NCBI GenBank assembly: GCA_019925095.2
Contig: CM034408.1
Span: forward strand, 3,907,001 to 3,971,000
Direction of reading: 5' to 3'
Origin: Dendrolimus kikuchii
Lineage: Eukaryota; Arthropoda; Insecta; Lepidoptera; Lasiocampidae
DNA: 64,000 bases
In this document: piece after piece, positions 1 to 9,920 of the stretch
Layout of the letters: the number at the start of each line of letters is the position of its first letter
Numbering within the stretch: the first letter of the stretch is position 1
Translations under genes and position numbers: made by a program
The notes under the pieces: model-generated
What the model saw: the letters and a program-made list of their open reading frames with translations, nothing else
Database searches by the model: none
What the model was told of the DNA's origin: nothing

Positions 1-444
1 ACCACTGATCCGCCACAACAAGACATTATTCCTCTAGAATTCCGTTGAGAATTCTTGCTGTAAAGATTTACGTGATTTCTTGAAAATACGCTTCTATTAC
101 ACGCAAATATATACGAATAAATATTTTATCACATCCAAAAAAATGACTGAAGTACGCAAGCGCGAAAATGCTACCAATGTGGCTCACTGTGTATTGTTCT
201 TCCCACACTAGATGTTTGATAAAAAATTGAACTATGAAAAAGTTTATTTTCAGTTGATATTTACTGAAAGCGAGCATTTGTCGGTCCTTGGATACCTTAC
301 TGGGATACACACTATTCATTTTAGAATTATATAAATTGACTAAAGAAGAACATTTCTAACCTGTATTGTTTCTGTATACTTATTTTATTTTCTTCTTTTT
401 GTAATTTGATAATATAGAGATATAATTTAAAAATATCCTTTAAA
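1..444. other. No feature recognised
   Basis: A+T-rich DNA with only short random open frames. I see no repeat shared with the rest of the window. Confidence 0.5.
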
Positions 445-545
445 TCAGGTACTCTGGAGGAGATTGCTTTAAGCAATAAGGCCGCTTTTAAGTATTTTCG
501 TAAAAGTATTGTATGCATTTCTGTAATTGTTTATTTTAGTGTACA
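445..545 (+). repeat. Repeat J: LINE/SINE 3' tail
   Basis: The block 'ggaggagattgctttaagc' followed by 'aataaggccgc' and a tail around 'gtgtacaata' recurs at 23.7, 48.0 (plus), 18.6, 38.4 and 44.3 kb (minus). I recognise it as a common 3' tail of lepidopteran retroelements. The copies share the 3' end and vary at the 5' side, as target-primed retroposition would produce. Confidence 0.6.
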
Positions 546-639
546 ATATAGTGTCTTATCAGTCTATTGAAACAAGTAACATAATTAAGATAGCGCAAAG
601 TATTGTCATCCTTGCGTGTTGACATCGTGAATGATGTGC

Positions 640-1060
640 AGTTCAGATGGGCATCAAAAATAAGCCAAAAGTTACTGCCGAGAAGCTAGAAGTGCTAAAT
701 CAGTCCAAGTAACAGGTACTTCACACAACGACAACATGTAGTCCCATACGGAGAGCAGGTGACGCCGCTACTAGCGACCTTATGTCTAGATTTGATCCAA
801 ATTCGTGCTGTTCGCATTGTCGACGATCCGATACTCAAAGGACGTCTTGAGACGCTTGGCTTTTGAAGAGATTTCTCGTCTCTACGTTTTCTACCATCTT
901 TATAAAGGAAGGTATTCCAAGCAACCATTTCAGAACGGTACCATTATCATTTGTCTATTACCGAACTGTCCGAATCGTTATCGTCTATTCTTTTATCCTC
1001 ATTTCCTCAAGCCGCTACACTGAACATGTGTCTTGCGCAACTATGTTAGATATATGAAAT
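640..1060 (+). pseudogene. LINE reverse transcriptase C-terminal relic (Jockey/CR1 type)
   Basis: Plus-strand translation, changing frame several times, gives blocks typical of the region after the RT palm in Jockey/CR1-type LINEs: YFTQRQ near 715-735, IRAVRIVDDPILKGRLE near 800-855, RDF and KGRYSK near 870-915, and YPHFLKPLH near 995-1020. The same blocks occur in the intact fragment at 7.6 kb and in the minus-strand fragment at 42.6-42.9 kb. Stops and frameshifts show that it is dead. The exact clade is uncertain. Confidence 0.6.
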
Positions 1061-2857
1061 GATTTCTTTGCTGAGATTTAAGCACTATTAATTTTTCTAA
1101 AATAGATATGTCATATAAATATTTCTAGGTAAACAGAGTGCTAGTATTGTAAATGATTCTAGGCGACAATAACCATTTTCTATTAAGTGGGATGCTTATA
1201 TGTCTACTGATTAACAAGATCCAGCAATAATAAAGGGACGGGTCCAAGAAATGTTTGGTTGATGATGGTAGGTACGATGATGATGCTATAATATTCAAAA
1301 CTGATGGAATAGTTTTATAATCGTTCTGTGATCGCCATATTAATGTCCCAATATTCGTTCATCAAGACATTGAATTTTAATCTACAGATTTCCTCACATG
1401 GTTTTCCATCACCGTCAAAAAAGCTATTAATAACTAAATTTACATTTAGTAACTTGTCTTTTATTTATACGAATGTATATATTCAAGAAATTGATTCATT
1501 CGAGTCACGCAACTTTATTTATGTCCAATCTAACAACAATTAAAAGGTTGCGTCTGGACGTGTAGCCTTTTAATTATGATATACAATCTCGCTTATCTAA
1601 AATCAACAAACACCAAAGTGTGTGGTATCTACTATTCTTATATTTTACGTGTTAAGTACTACAGTGTTAAGTAGTACTAGATAATGATTAAATGTAAACC
1701 TTACTTTGTTTGCAGTCCTCCTTTGATAGGAATTAGCGTGACCAGATTTAACAGAATTCTGTGATTAAACGCTCAATTGTTTTTTTACTCGTTTGTTTTT
1801 AATATATCCATACAAAAAATGAGTCACATAATCTTGGCATTTTTAAAAACGAGTTAGCAGAATTTATGTGAGCGGCTAGCATAATCTCTTGCAATTAAAA
1901 TGATCTGATTACTATAAAATTGGTATAAATGCAAGGGAGACATATACGATAGTTTTTTTGTACCAGAAAATAAATAATTTCTGTAAAATACAGTGCAAAA
2001 TACGGATTTGAAATTTACACCATTGGTCCTTTGTGAACTTTGGGGATAATTTTCACGGGAAATAGATTCAAAAGGAGACGGGGACTTTTTGGCCAAAAAA
2101 TGTAATGTGTTGAGATATGGCTTAAAAATGCGTTATGTCTTTCTATTAGAAAAAAGAAAACATCAGCCCTAAATTCTATCTGAAAGACGAGATATTTTAA
2201 AGGTCACAAAGAAAACAAATTATCTACTACCATAACGATTTACGTGAATGAATTTCAACGCTTTTAAATATGAAACACTTCATTCAGCACACGATTAATT
2301 CATTCAAATAACTAAACCCAATTATAAACACAATGATAAAAAATATCCGCCACATAAAAGGAAATCTTAAAATCACTCTTATCGTTTCAAAATTTGGACC
2401 CAAGAATGTATGAAAACGTACTGTCTCCTTTATACGAGCGAATCTGTGAAATAGTCTGTCGTATTTACTTACCTTAGAACTCGAATGCTCGTCCCAAGTC
2501 ACAGCGAAACGAATAAAAATTCCTTATGCCTTACAAGTTACAAGTAAAGCAATCGTCCATCACATCTGACGATGAGGGATTTATTAAAACAACGCCAGCC
2601 ATAAAGCAAGATGGCGCCACTCGATATTAAAACAGGCGATAGGATATATCGGATTTTTTCATATCAGATAGGATTATAAATACTTTTCTGTGAAAGTTTT
2701 TGATTCGAAATATTTCTGACTGAGACAATTGGTTTTTATTTGTTTAATGCCTTTTAAGGGACTGGAGTTTGATTGTAGTCATTGGCATATAAAAATTCTA
2801 GCCAAAAAGAAACCGACTTCAAAATGAACGGAAAAGCAAAAAAATAAATTTTCTAAC
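1061..2857. other. Unique A+T-rich DNA
   Basis: No coding potential and no internal repeat found. It contains only short chance frames on both strands. Confidence 0.5.
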
Positions 2858-3082
2858 TTTTTTTTTATTGCATGAGTTCAGCAGACGGCCCACTTGATGG
2901 AAAGTGGTTATCATCGCCTATGGACATCTGCAACACCAAAGGTGCTACAAATGCACTGCTGCTCTTTTAAGGGAGACTGGAACCTGGTCACTAATGCCGG
3001 AACACAACTCAAGGTTGTTATGGCGGGATACTCTAGACCAGGGGTGGTAGCTATCCAGTCGGGCAAATGCCCTACCACCTAA
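2858..3082 (-). mobile_element. Family A element, 5'-truncated
   Basis: This is a minus-strand copy of the family A poly-A element. The T-run at 2858-2867 is its A-tail. The conserved body runs to 'ccctaccacct' at 3080, where full copies continue into 'ggctgtggg'. It stops at almost the same point as the truncated copies at 43.2 and 44.45 kb. Confidence 0.75.
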
Positions 3083-3115
3083 CAAAATCTACATCCTAAA
3101 GTCAATGCGAATGGC

Positions 3116-3184
3116 GTAATACTATAAATTACTAATAAGTATCAAAATTACTTTTGACATAATATTGGAGTTACTAGAGTTTAT
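3116..3184 (+). repeat. Left arm of a 1.77-kb inverted pair
   Basis: 'taatactataaattacta' and 'atcaaaattacttttgac' are repeated in reverse orientation at 4816-4889. The match ends at 'agagtttat'. The two arms are either inverted repeats of one degenerate element or two independent copies of a short repeat. Confidence 0.6.
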
Positions 3185-3784
3185 CATTATATACGTGAAG
3201 CAAACAATTTGTACCCCTTTTTACGAAAATTGCGCGGACGGAGGAGTATGAAAATTCGCACACTTATAGTTTATATAGAGAAGGAGTGCAGAATGCTAAT
3301 ATTTTTTTTAAATTATCCTAAATAAATACATTAAATCAATAAAAAAACATTACACACAGTACCATGTATTTGACACACACGCATATATACTGCTAAACTC
3401 AAAGAAAGAAGAAAAAAGAAAAAAGAGAAAAATTAGAAATATATTTAAATTTTGAAGTTCATGTTTGGAACGTTGTGAAAAATGTGCTCTATAATAAGTC
3501 AATTGTAAAAATCTGCAATGTAAAATTACCTAAAATATAATATTGTTGAATTTAAAATCCGGAGTTTCCTTCGAGTATCTGAAAGACCACGGCACCTTGG
3601 TACCTAACAGCTTTTTCTCCATATACTCTTTTCTTTATTGTTAAAGTCAAATTAACAGTGTAGCCTTGCCGAAATCTGTGATTATTGAATTCTTTGACAA
3701 CAGAACCTTAATAATGTTCAAACTTATAATTTAAATTAATTATGGTCGAATTTCGACCACTAAGCGACCACTAATACAAATAGA
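3185..3784. other. No feature recognised
   Basis: A+T-rich DNA between the inverted pair. No gene or repeat was seen. Confidence 0.45.
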
Positions 3785-3895
3785 TTTGCATTAAACAAAC
3801 TGTCAGCCGTAGGACATCATAATTGTAAGTTTGTATCTGAACGTGACGGTCACGGGAGTTTAGTGCTTTTCCTCTTCTCTAAAGTGCTTGACGTG
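3785..3895 (+). repeat. Repeat N
   Basis: The core 'gtatctgaacgtgacggtca' is shared, with mismatches, with the reverse complement of 33.37-33.49 kb. The block lies upstream of a LINE tail. Its family is unknown. Confidence 0.4.
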
Positions 3896-3984
3896 CCTAA
3901 AGAAGTTTTCACTTCAAAAATGTATGAACAGTTCTGGTTATGCATAATGTATATATCCATTGAAGAAAATAATATAGTGTATAT

Positions 3985-4195
3985 ACAATGCTAAAGTGGA
4001 TGGATGCAGAAGTCGTGGAAGGCCACGACACACCTTCCATGATCAAATTGATCGTGTACTAGCAGAAGGTGATGTCAGGAGCCTTAAGAACAGACGAGCG
4101 TGCAAGAGAGGTGTGTAAGAATAAGCCTGAATGGCGCTCTGTTGTTCGTGCCTACCCCGCAAGGGAACTGGCGTGAAGCTATGTATGTATATAAT
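3985..4195 (+). pseudogene. Family C LINE tail, internally deleted
   Basis: This copy of the family C 3' end carries the coding remnant DGCRSRGRPRHTFHDQI...VLAEGDVRSLKNRRA and then loses the segment that reads TRVMNVKEAS in other copies. It ends in the usual 'gaactggcgtgaag' and a short ATGT repeat tail. Such G-R-P-rich C-termini are typical of RTE-type non-LTR retrotransposons. Confidence 0.65.
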
Positions 4196-4815
4196 TGCAC
4201 GGGTTATTAGATTTCGTCAACGACCCGGTAAGTTAAATAAAAACCTAATTGTAATGGACTTAGTCCAATTAAAATACTATAAAAACTCAGAAGTCAATTA
4301 GTCAAAATCTAAATAAAACAGGTTATAGAATTATATGAATAAACAAAAAATACAATCACCAGAGATGTCTAGAATAGATAGTAAAGCTGGAGTTTTACGA
4401 CCTAGATCACATTTAGAAAAAAAATCTAGTAGGTATAGAACACGCGGCTTTTAGGATTCCGTAGCAATGTTGGCAAAACAAACTCCTTACAAACTTATTA
4501 AGTCCATCTATTTGTCTATTTATGTAGGATAACAAATAAATAAAGTCCCAAAACACGTATAATGAATAAAAATGTATAATAAAGAAATATTACAGCACTC
4601 GTTTGACAATCTATTCATAAACAACCCGTTGCTAAACAACATTTATGTCACGGTGATCTTTCCCAAAAACTACCATACCTATACCGGTCCCGCCACGACC
4701 TTGTCGCTATGAGCAACAGCTAAGCGCGACGCGATGAGCGGCAAATATAAAACTAAACATGCTGACTAAATAGAGTAGATAATAATAGGAGCGCCACTTT
4801 TGTAAATTTGTTTGT
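4196..4815. other. No feature recognised
   Basis: Unique A+T-rich sequence without an open frame of note. Confidence 0.45.
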
Positions 4816-4889
4816 ATAAACTCTAGCAACTATAATATTATTAAATGTCAAAAGTAATTTTGATACTTTCTAGTAATTTATAGTATTAC
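4816..4889 (-). repeat. Right arm of the 1.77-kb inverted pair
   Basis: This is the reverse complement of 3116-3184 with a few mismatches and a small indel. The flanks diverge beyond the 'gtaatacta' edge. Confidence 0.6.
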
Positions 4890-5424
4890 GTCAAACATCG
4901 TGCAAGTATGAAGTCGCTTTATTCACGATATACGCATTTTGTCAACAAAACCTATATATAATGTTTACTTTAATAATTATGACTGTAAAGCTTTTAAGCA
5001 AGAGCTTTAACACCTTATGATAATTAATTGAGCAATTATTTGATTAAAAGAAGCGAAACAAAACATTACAAATGTCATATCGGCGATTCTTTGGTGAATA
5101 TTGTCGAATGCTGACAAAAACATTTTTGCTTCAAATTTCATTAGAAAATCTTACGGTAAACTTTAAAAATCACTGCTCATGTGAAACTTAGTATTGTTAT
5201 ATCCGAATTTAGTTATTTTTAGTGAATTTTAGACTTGGACCAACATTAAATTTAAAACAACATGGATAAGTTCACTCTGCTTATAATTCACTAACATTGA
5301 CTACAGATAAGATAGAATGTTTCCAGAGGACAAAAAAGATTATTTCTAGACATTATGGCCAGGATTTACGTCAAAACTCCATCAATTACAGTTACAACGC
5401 GAGACAGGAACAAATTTCATTTTT
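4890..5424. other. No feature recognised
   Basis: A+T-rich DNA with no repeat or coding signal that I can support. Confidence 0.45.
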
Positions 5425-5910
5425 AACCGACTTCAAAAAAAGAAGGAGGTTCTCAATTCGTCGGGATCTTTTTTTTGTCTTTTTTTGTTTTTTTTTATGT
5501 ATGTTCACCGATTACTCCGAGATTTATGATCTGATTTACGTGATTATTTTTAATTGTTCGACGCGAAATAGCTGCCATTTGGTCTCCTAAAAATTTAACA
5601 TAGTTTGGCCCAGTAGTTTTCATTTTATGAACATTTTTATGAAAATTTTCCATTCCGTTCCATATGTACACCGATTACGCTGAGATTTATAAACCGATTT
5701 ACGTGATTCTTGTTTAGTTTGATGCGGAATAGTTGTCATTTGGTCCCCTAAAAATTTAAGATAGTTTGATTTAACATTTTTTTGTTCCCGTTTCTTGAGA
5801 CCTATATTTTTTAAGGAGCGCGGCACCTTTCGTAGTTCTACCCATACATAGCTAGACACTAAAAAGTAACAAATAAAATAAAAAAACTTCTTAAAAAAAA
5901 CCGACTTCAA
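5425..5910. mobile_element. Element bounded by 'aaccgacttcaaaaa' repeats with internal duplication
   Basis: Both ends carry 'aaccgacttcaaaaa' in the same orientation (5425 and about 5899). The inside holds two diverged copies of a ~105-bp unit, each starting 'caccgattac' (5505 and 5669) and ending near 'atagtttg', 164 bp apart. 'ccgacttcaaaa' also occurs at 2815. I take it to be a non-autonomous element common in moths and butterflies, of unknown superfamily. Confidence 0.55.
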
Positions 5911-6141
5911 AAACTAAAAAACTAAAATGTATAAAATAACTTATTTCTAAAGCTATTATTATTAATATATATTATCTAAAACACCTTGAAGTCGGTGCAA
6001 AGTAGAACATAAAAATTACTATATTTTTTTGAAAATTACTAAGCACCGACTTTAAGATGTTTTGGATAATATATATTAATAATAATAGCTTTAGAAATAA
6101 GTTATTTTATACTTTTTAGTATTTGAAGTCGGTTTTTTTTT
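5893..6141. mobile_element. Foldback (palindromic MITE)
   Basis: Arms of about 100 bp (5893-5998 and 6043-6141) are near-perfect reverse complements around a ~45-bp spacer. The outer ends are 'aaaaccgacttcaa' and 'ttgaagtcggtttt', and the inner ends are 'gaagtcggtgc' and 'gcaccgac'. The left edge overlaps the right boundary of the previous element, so the two may belong to one family. Confidence 0.8.
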
Positions 6142-6424
6142 ACCGAACCGTTCATAGTTCGTGGACTGCCACGCACTTACCTGATTTCATTAAAATTTAT
6201 TAGTATTAGAATATAATAAAGATAAGTGCATTTAAATTCATATTTAAAACCGAGTTAGCAGTAAAGGAAAACACTAAAATAACATTTTAGCAAGATAATG
6301 TTGCCATATATTATCGATAGTCAATTAATGCGTTCCTTTAGCAAACTTGTTTCAAAAATTATGGTTCGAGGTGATAATTTAATGCTTTTCTCGATAATGA
6401 AGACATAGTTATGTATTTTTTTTA

Positions 6425-6526
6425 TGCGAACCTGCCAAAAGGGTAGACGGCCCACCGAATGCAAAGCTGTTACCGTCACAAATAAACGTTTGCAACACCA
6501 AGAGCGCAGTCGACGCTTTGCTAGGC
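6425..6526 (-). repeat. LINE/family A 3' tail fragment
   Basis: 'gtagacggcccacc', a 'gttaccgtc' block, 'gtttgcaacacca' and 'gcgctttg'-like sequence match the 3' tail of the LINE/family A composite at 42.49-42.60 kb more closely than the short family A copies. I take it as a 3' LINE end on the minus strand. Confidence 0.5.
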
Positions 6527-6529
6527 ATG

Positions 6530-6750
6530 AAATAAAAGGGATGTAATAGATAGTGTAGCGGAACACTTACAAACCAATAGACGGCGCTGTGCAATAATTG
6601 ATGTCACAAACGTTTCCCGAATCATACAAAGAATACATGCAAATTTTCAACTATAACAGATGGGCCTAGGCCTGCTAGGAACAACACTAGCCTCGCTGGA
6701 AGATCTTCCTTTGAGACGGAGGAGCATTCCATCTCGCTCCTCTACCCTAT
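6530..6750 (+). repeat. Repeat G, copy 1
   Basis: A ~220-bp block is repeated in the opposite orientation at 63035-63262. Shared landmarks are 'gcgctgtgcaata', 'gtcacaaacgtttcccga', 'acagatgggcctaggcctgc' and 'ggaggagcattccatctcgc'. No coding frame is conserved and no terminal inverted repeats were found. Confidence 0.7.
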
Positions 6751-6814
6751 ACGTAACTCGAACAATATTTATTCATTGAAGATAAGAATCGCATGTCTAA
6801 GATTTGTGTAATAC

Positions 6815-7025
6815 TATCTCGAGTCAATTTAGAAAAGAGCTAGGAAACTGACAGGCAATAACCTGCTATTCGATGGGAGGCTTCGGACCGTAGCCAACTA
6901 GATCATCGACGCAAAGTCGCTAGGTTGTCGGTATTCTATAGGATACACTTCGGCGAGTGTGCCAAGGAATTGCACGAATTAATTTCTCCTTCATCTTTTT
7001 ATCACCGGACAAGCAGATCAGAAGC
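6815..7025 (+). pseudogene. LINE RT C-terminal fragment, part 1 (split)
   Basis: The translation gives RARKLTGNNLLFD, then [20 protein letters not shown] and AKELHELISPS...HRTSRSEADF. It is collinear with the open frame at 7611-8228 ([33 protein letters not shown]). The match breaks where a family A element begins and resumes after it. This is a dead 3' end of the same LINE family as the copy just downstream. Confidence 0.7.
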
Positions 7026-7343
7026 AGATTTTATCCGTGCAGGAACGGAGAAAGAATACAATTTCATGTGGCCGGGCGGCCTGTCGTAAGAGGCGACAAA
7101 ATAACCCACAGCCAGGTGGTAGGGTATTTGCCCGACTGGATGGCTACCACCCCTGGTTTAGAGTATGCCACCATAACAACCTTGAGTTGTGTTCCGGCAT
7201 TAGTGACCAGGTTCCAGTCTCCCTTAAGAGAGCAGCAGCGCATTTGTAGCACTTTTGGTGTTGCAAATGTCTATAGGCGATGGTAACTGCTTTCCATCAA
7301 GTGGGCCGTCTGCCTGTCTGCTGAACTCATGCAATAAAAATAA
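7026..7343 (+). mobile_element. Family A element, near full length, inside a LINE
   Basis: It runs from 'atccgtgcaggaacgg' through 'ggcggcctgtcgtaagagg', 'gactggatggctaccacc' and 'ttgtgttccggcattagtg' to 'caagtgggccgtctgcctg' and an A-rich tail. About twelve copies occur here. The poly-A tail and variable 5' truncation point to LINE-driven retroposition. A weak B-box-like 'gttccagtc' is present, but a pol III promoter is unproven. The long open frames on both strands reflect a lack of stops. Confidence 0.8.
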
Positions 7344-7345
7344 AA

Positions 7346-7545
7346 AAAATGTAGCAGCTCACACCACCTGTAATGCTTCCACTTTTATCACACGTACGTT
7401 TTTCCTGATACATTCAATTTAGGTGTCTTCAAGTCTCGCGTGAACAGGTATCGTCTAAGTAAGCGAGCTCCATCTTCGACTGGATTTCCGCCTGACATCA
7501 CGCGCAATGTTGGTCAAACACGAACCTATTCAACATGAAAAAAAT
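7346..7545 (+). pseudogene. LINE RT C-terminal fragment, part 2
   Basis: After the family A insertion the LINE continues with [20 protein letters not shown] and KRAPSSTGF, then 'gttggtcaaacacgaaccta' and an A-run. The same order closes the next copy at 8160-8296. This is the 3' end of the split LINE. Confidence 0.7.
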
Positions 7546-7565
7546 GCAAAACTACTTGAGTTTGG

Positions 7566-8296
7566 AGTTCTTTCGAACTAACTCCTACTTTTCGAGGAGT
7601 ATCCGTTCCGATGACCGGTGAACTTCAGCTTCTTGGTGTTTCCTTGACATCGACTCTCAACTTTGGCTCATACATCGAGTATATAGCACAAACTGCGGCA
7701 AAAAAACTGGGCATACTCTCGAAGGTGAGACGGTACTTCACATCTGAACAGCTGCTAGTGTTGTACAAAACACAAGTACGAGCATGTATGGAGTACTGCT
7801 CTCACCTTTGGGATGGCTCAGCCAAATATCAACTCAAAGCACTTGAGTCGATTGAGCGGAGAGCCAGGAGGCTGGTTGGCAACGACCAGTTTTTCGATGA
7901 CAAAATGCAAAGTCTCGAACATCGACGCAGGGTTGCCAGCTTATCGGTTTTCTATCGGATTCACTTTGGAGAGTGTGCAGCTGAGCTCTTCGATTTGATC
8001 CCGCCATTTCTCTTCCATCATCGGACAACCAGACGAACCGGCATGCGGCATCGATATATGGTGGATATTCCACCTATTAGAACGAAGCGCTTTGCATCTA
8101 GCTTCTTCATATGCACCGCAAAGGAGTGGAACTCATTGCCGGAGTCTGTCTTTCCGGATACATATAACCTGGGTGTCTTCAAGTCCCGTGTGAATAGGTA
8201 CCTTCTAGGCAATCGTGCTCCATCCTAGATCACATCTTCGCTCCACATAGGGCGAGATTGTGGTCAAATGCGAACCTATACTACAATAAAAAAAAA
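7566..8296 (+). mobile_element. LINE 3' end (Jockey/CR1 type), 5'-truncated
   Basis: This 5'-truncated insertion starts within the RT palm region ([10 protein letters not shown] upstream of the first ATG in the same frame) and ends in a short 3' UTR plus an A-run at 8287-8296. It lies directly downstream of an older copy of the same family. The two may be independent insertions or a duplication. Confidence 0.75.
7611..8228 (+). CDS. Partial LINE reverse transcriptase, C-terminal domain
   Basis: This 205-codon frame is the C-terminal part of a non-LTR retrotransposon polymerase, which copies the element's RNA at a nicked target in the nucleus. Residues 5-12 (LQLLGVSL) match the end of the RT palm. 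Residues 44-67 ([20 protein letters not shown] with SHLW) and 79-90 ([12 protein letters not shown]) fit the helical region after RT in Jockey/CR1 elements. The end contains [10 protein letters not shown]. The endonuclease and the RT catalytic residues are missing, so it cannot act alone. The ATG is internal, because the homologous frame extends upstream to about 7566. It is probably inactive but has no internal stop, so it is younger than its neighbours. Confidence 0.75.
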   Translation: MTGELQLLGVSLTSTLNFGSYIEYIAQTAAKKLGILSKVRRYFTSEQLLVLYKTQVRACMEYCSHLWDGSAKYQLKALESIERRARRLVGNDQFFDDKMQSLEHRRRVASLSVFYRIHFGECAAELFDLIPPFLFHHRTTRRTGMRHRYMVDIPPIRTKRFASSFFICTAKEWNSLPESVFPDTYNLGVFKSRVNRYLLGNRAPS

Positions 8297-8587
8297 GACA
8301 GACGTTGCAGATAGAGAGTTATCTGAGGTGCCATCTAGTAATGTAGGATTTAGAAACATTTGAAAGTTATGTTTTTATTTTGCGATTGTCGTTCCTGTTA
8401 CTTATGACTAATTAACTGTTTTCAATCTTTTATTTAATCTAATTCTGTTGGCTCAGTGACCAGAAATGAGTCTTGGCCTCCGAAACAAGACCACGCCACT
8501 TTCATCTATCCTGCACAGTGTCTTGGCAGTTATGAGCTTGAAGTTTAGTTAGTTCAGCTTTAGCAACATTTAGATTAACAAATTAAT

Positions 8588-8705
8588 TCGGGTCGTTTTT
8601 GGTATTACAGCTAAAGAAAGGTTTGCACTGAATATCAGCGTTGTGTCGGATATAATTCGCATACAGCAACAAGCTACATAGCCTACAAATTTGTTATTAT
8701 TTTAA
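8588..8705 (+). repeat. Repeat M, left part (interrupted)
   Basis: 'gggtcgttttt', 'aggtttgcactgaa' and 'atcagcg' with 'gtgtcggat' match the copy at 37.55-37.69 kb. The 3' part resumes at 8950 after a family C insertion. It resembles a familiar lepidopteran retroelement 3' end. Confidence 0.6.
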
Positions 8706-8711
8706 TACTAT

Positions 8712-8945
8712 TGGATGAATGCAGAAGTCGTGGAAGGCCACGACACACCTTCCATGATCAAATTGATCGTGTACTACCGGAGGGTGATGTCAGGAGCCTT
8801 AAGAACAAATGAGTGTGCACGACAAGAGTTATGAATGTCAAAGAAGCAAGTGAGGTGTGTAAGAATGGGCCTAAATGGCGCTCTGTTGTTCGTGCCTACC
8901 CCGCAAGGGAACTGGCGTGAAGTTATGTATGTATGTATGTACTAT
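8712..8945 (+). pseudogene. Family C LINE tail inside repeat M
   Basis: It starts at 'ggatgaatgcagaagtcgtg' and ends at 'gaactggcgtgaagttatg' plus ATGT repeats. The remnant reads through GRPRHTFHDQIDRVL, VMNVKEASEVCKN and RAYPARELA. One codon is a stop (AAATGA near 8810). It separates the two halves of repeat M, so it is the younger insertion. Confidence 0.7.
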
Positions 8946-8949
8946 TTTC

Positions 8950-9012
8950 ATCATAAAACATGTCAGTAATGTAAGTGCGTGGCTATTTCTTCAAATAAAC
9001 TCTTTCTTTCTT
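8950..9012 (+). repeat. Repeat M, right part
   Basis: 'gtgcgtggctatttcttcaa' and 'ataaactctttc' form the 3' tail expected after the left half of repeat M. A related 'ctctttcttcaaat' follows the second copy near 37.74 kb. Confidence 0.5.
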
Positions 9013-9019
9013 TCACTTT

Positions 9020-9245
9020 ATCTTTCCAGAGATATTTAGGACGGCCAACTGGTCGCCCCAAGTTTTTTCACACCCCGATCCTCATCCATCCGTTCTACGT
9101 GGACCGAGCCAACGGAAACCATTAGCCTTTATCTCTCAAATCATGTTGGGCTCGGCCACAAGTCTATTTCGAAGTTAGTTCGGACCCTTCAGCTACCATC
9201 ACCTCTTTTTGTTGGGTCTGAAATTTTCCTGAGAATCTTCCTCCT
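9020..9245 (-). pseudogene. LINE C-terminal fragment (RTE-like)
   Basis: Minus-strand translation, in two frames, gives FRWLG, HVERMDEDRGVKKLG and a G-R-P-like segment, the pattern of RTE-type LINE C-termini. Frameshifts and stops are present. It is distinct from families C and D. Confidence 0.5.
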
Positions 9246-9302
9246 GTTGTTTAATCTATATTTATGCTGTATCTATATGTATGTTATTTATAATAATATA
9301 AT

Positions 9303-9396
9303 AATAATAACAGCCTATAAATGTCCCACTGTTGGGCTCGGGCCTCCCATTATAGAGCAACGGACAGTATACCCGCCACGCTTATCCAAGGCGGCT
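9303..9396 (-). mobile_element. SINE E, 3' part (split)
   Basis: 'aaatgtcccactgttgggct' and 'gtatacccgccacgc' are the 3' end of SINE E in antisense. The element continues at 9715 after a family A insertion. The preceding 'ataataataata' is its short-repeat tail. Confidence 0.8.
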
Positions 9397-9714
9397 TTTT
9401 ATTTTATTTTTTATTGCTGGAGCTCAGCAGACAGACGACCCACTTGATGGAAAGCGGTTACCATCGCCTATAGACATTTGCAACACCAAAGGTGCTACAA
9501 ATGCGCTGCTGTTCTCTTAAGGGAGACTGGAATCTGTTCACTAATGCCGGACACAACTCAAGGTTGTTATGGCGACATACTTTAGACCAGGGGTGGTAGC
9601 CATCCAGTCGGGCAAATGCCCTACCACCTGGCTGTGGGTTGTTTTGTCGCCTTTTACGACAGGCCGCCCGGCCGCAGGAAAATTGTATTCTTTCTCCGTT
9701 CCAGCACGGATAAA
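9397..9714 (-). mobile_element. Family A element inside SINE E
   Basis: This is a near full-length minus-strand copy with its tail as a T-rich run at 9396-9412 and its head 'ccgttccagcacggat' at the right. SINE E sequence around 'aaggc...tt' appears on both sides, which suggests a short target duplication. Confidence 0.8.
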
Positions 9715-9920
9715 AGGCTTGGCAGGTTTGACACATCGGTTATCTCGATGTGCAGATTGCATTACGACGTTTTACTTCACCGTAGTTAGCACGTGGTAAT
9801 TGTAACAATATGCACATTAGGTCAGAAAACTGCCTAAGTGGTGCATACGTTCCGGCCAGGTACGAACCAGCGCCCTATGAGTGTGGGACGCGTGCGCTAG
9901 CCATTACGCTACCACGACTT
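9715..9920 (-). mobile_element. SINE E, tRNA-like head part
   Basis: It resumes with 'ttggcaggtttgacacatcg' and ends 'gctagccattacgctaccac'. Read on the minus strand the end is 'gtggtagcgtaatggctagc', a tRNA-like head with A-box character. Confidence 0.8.
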
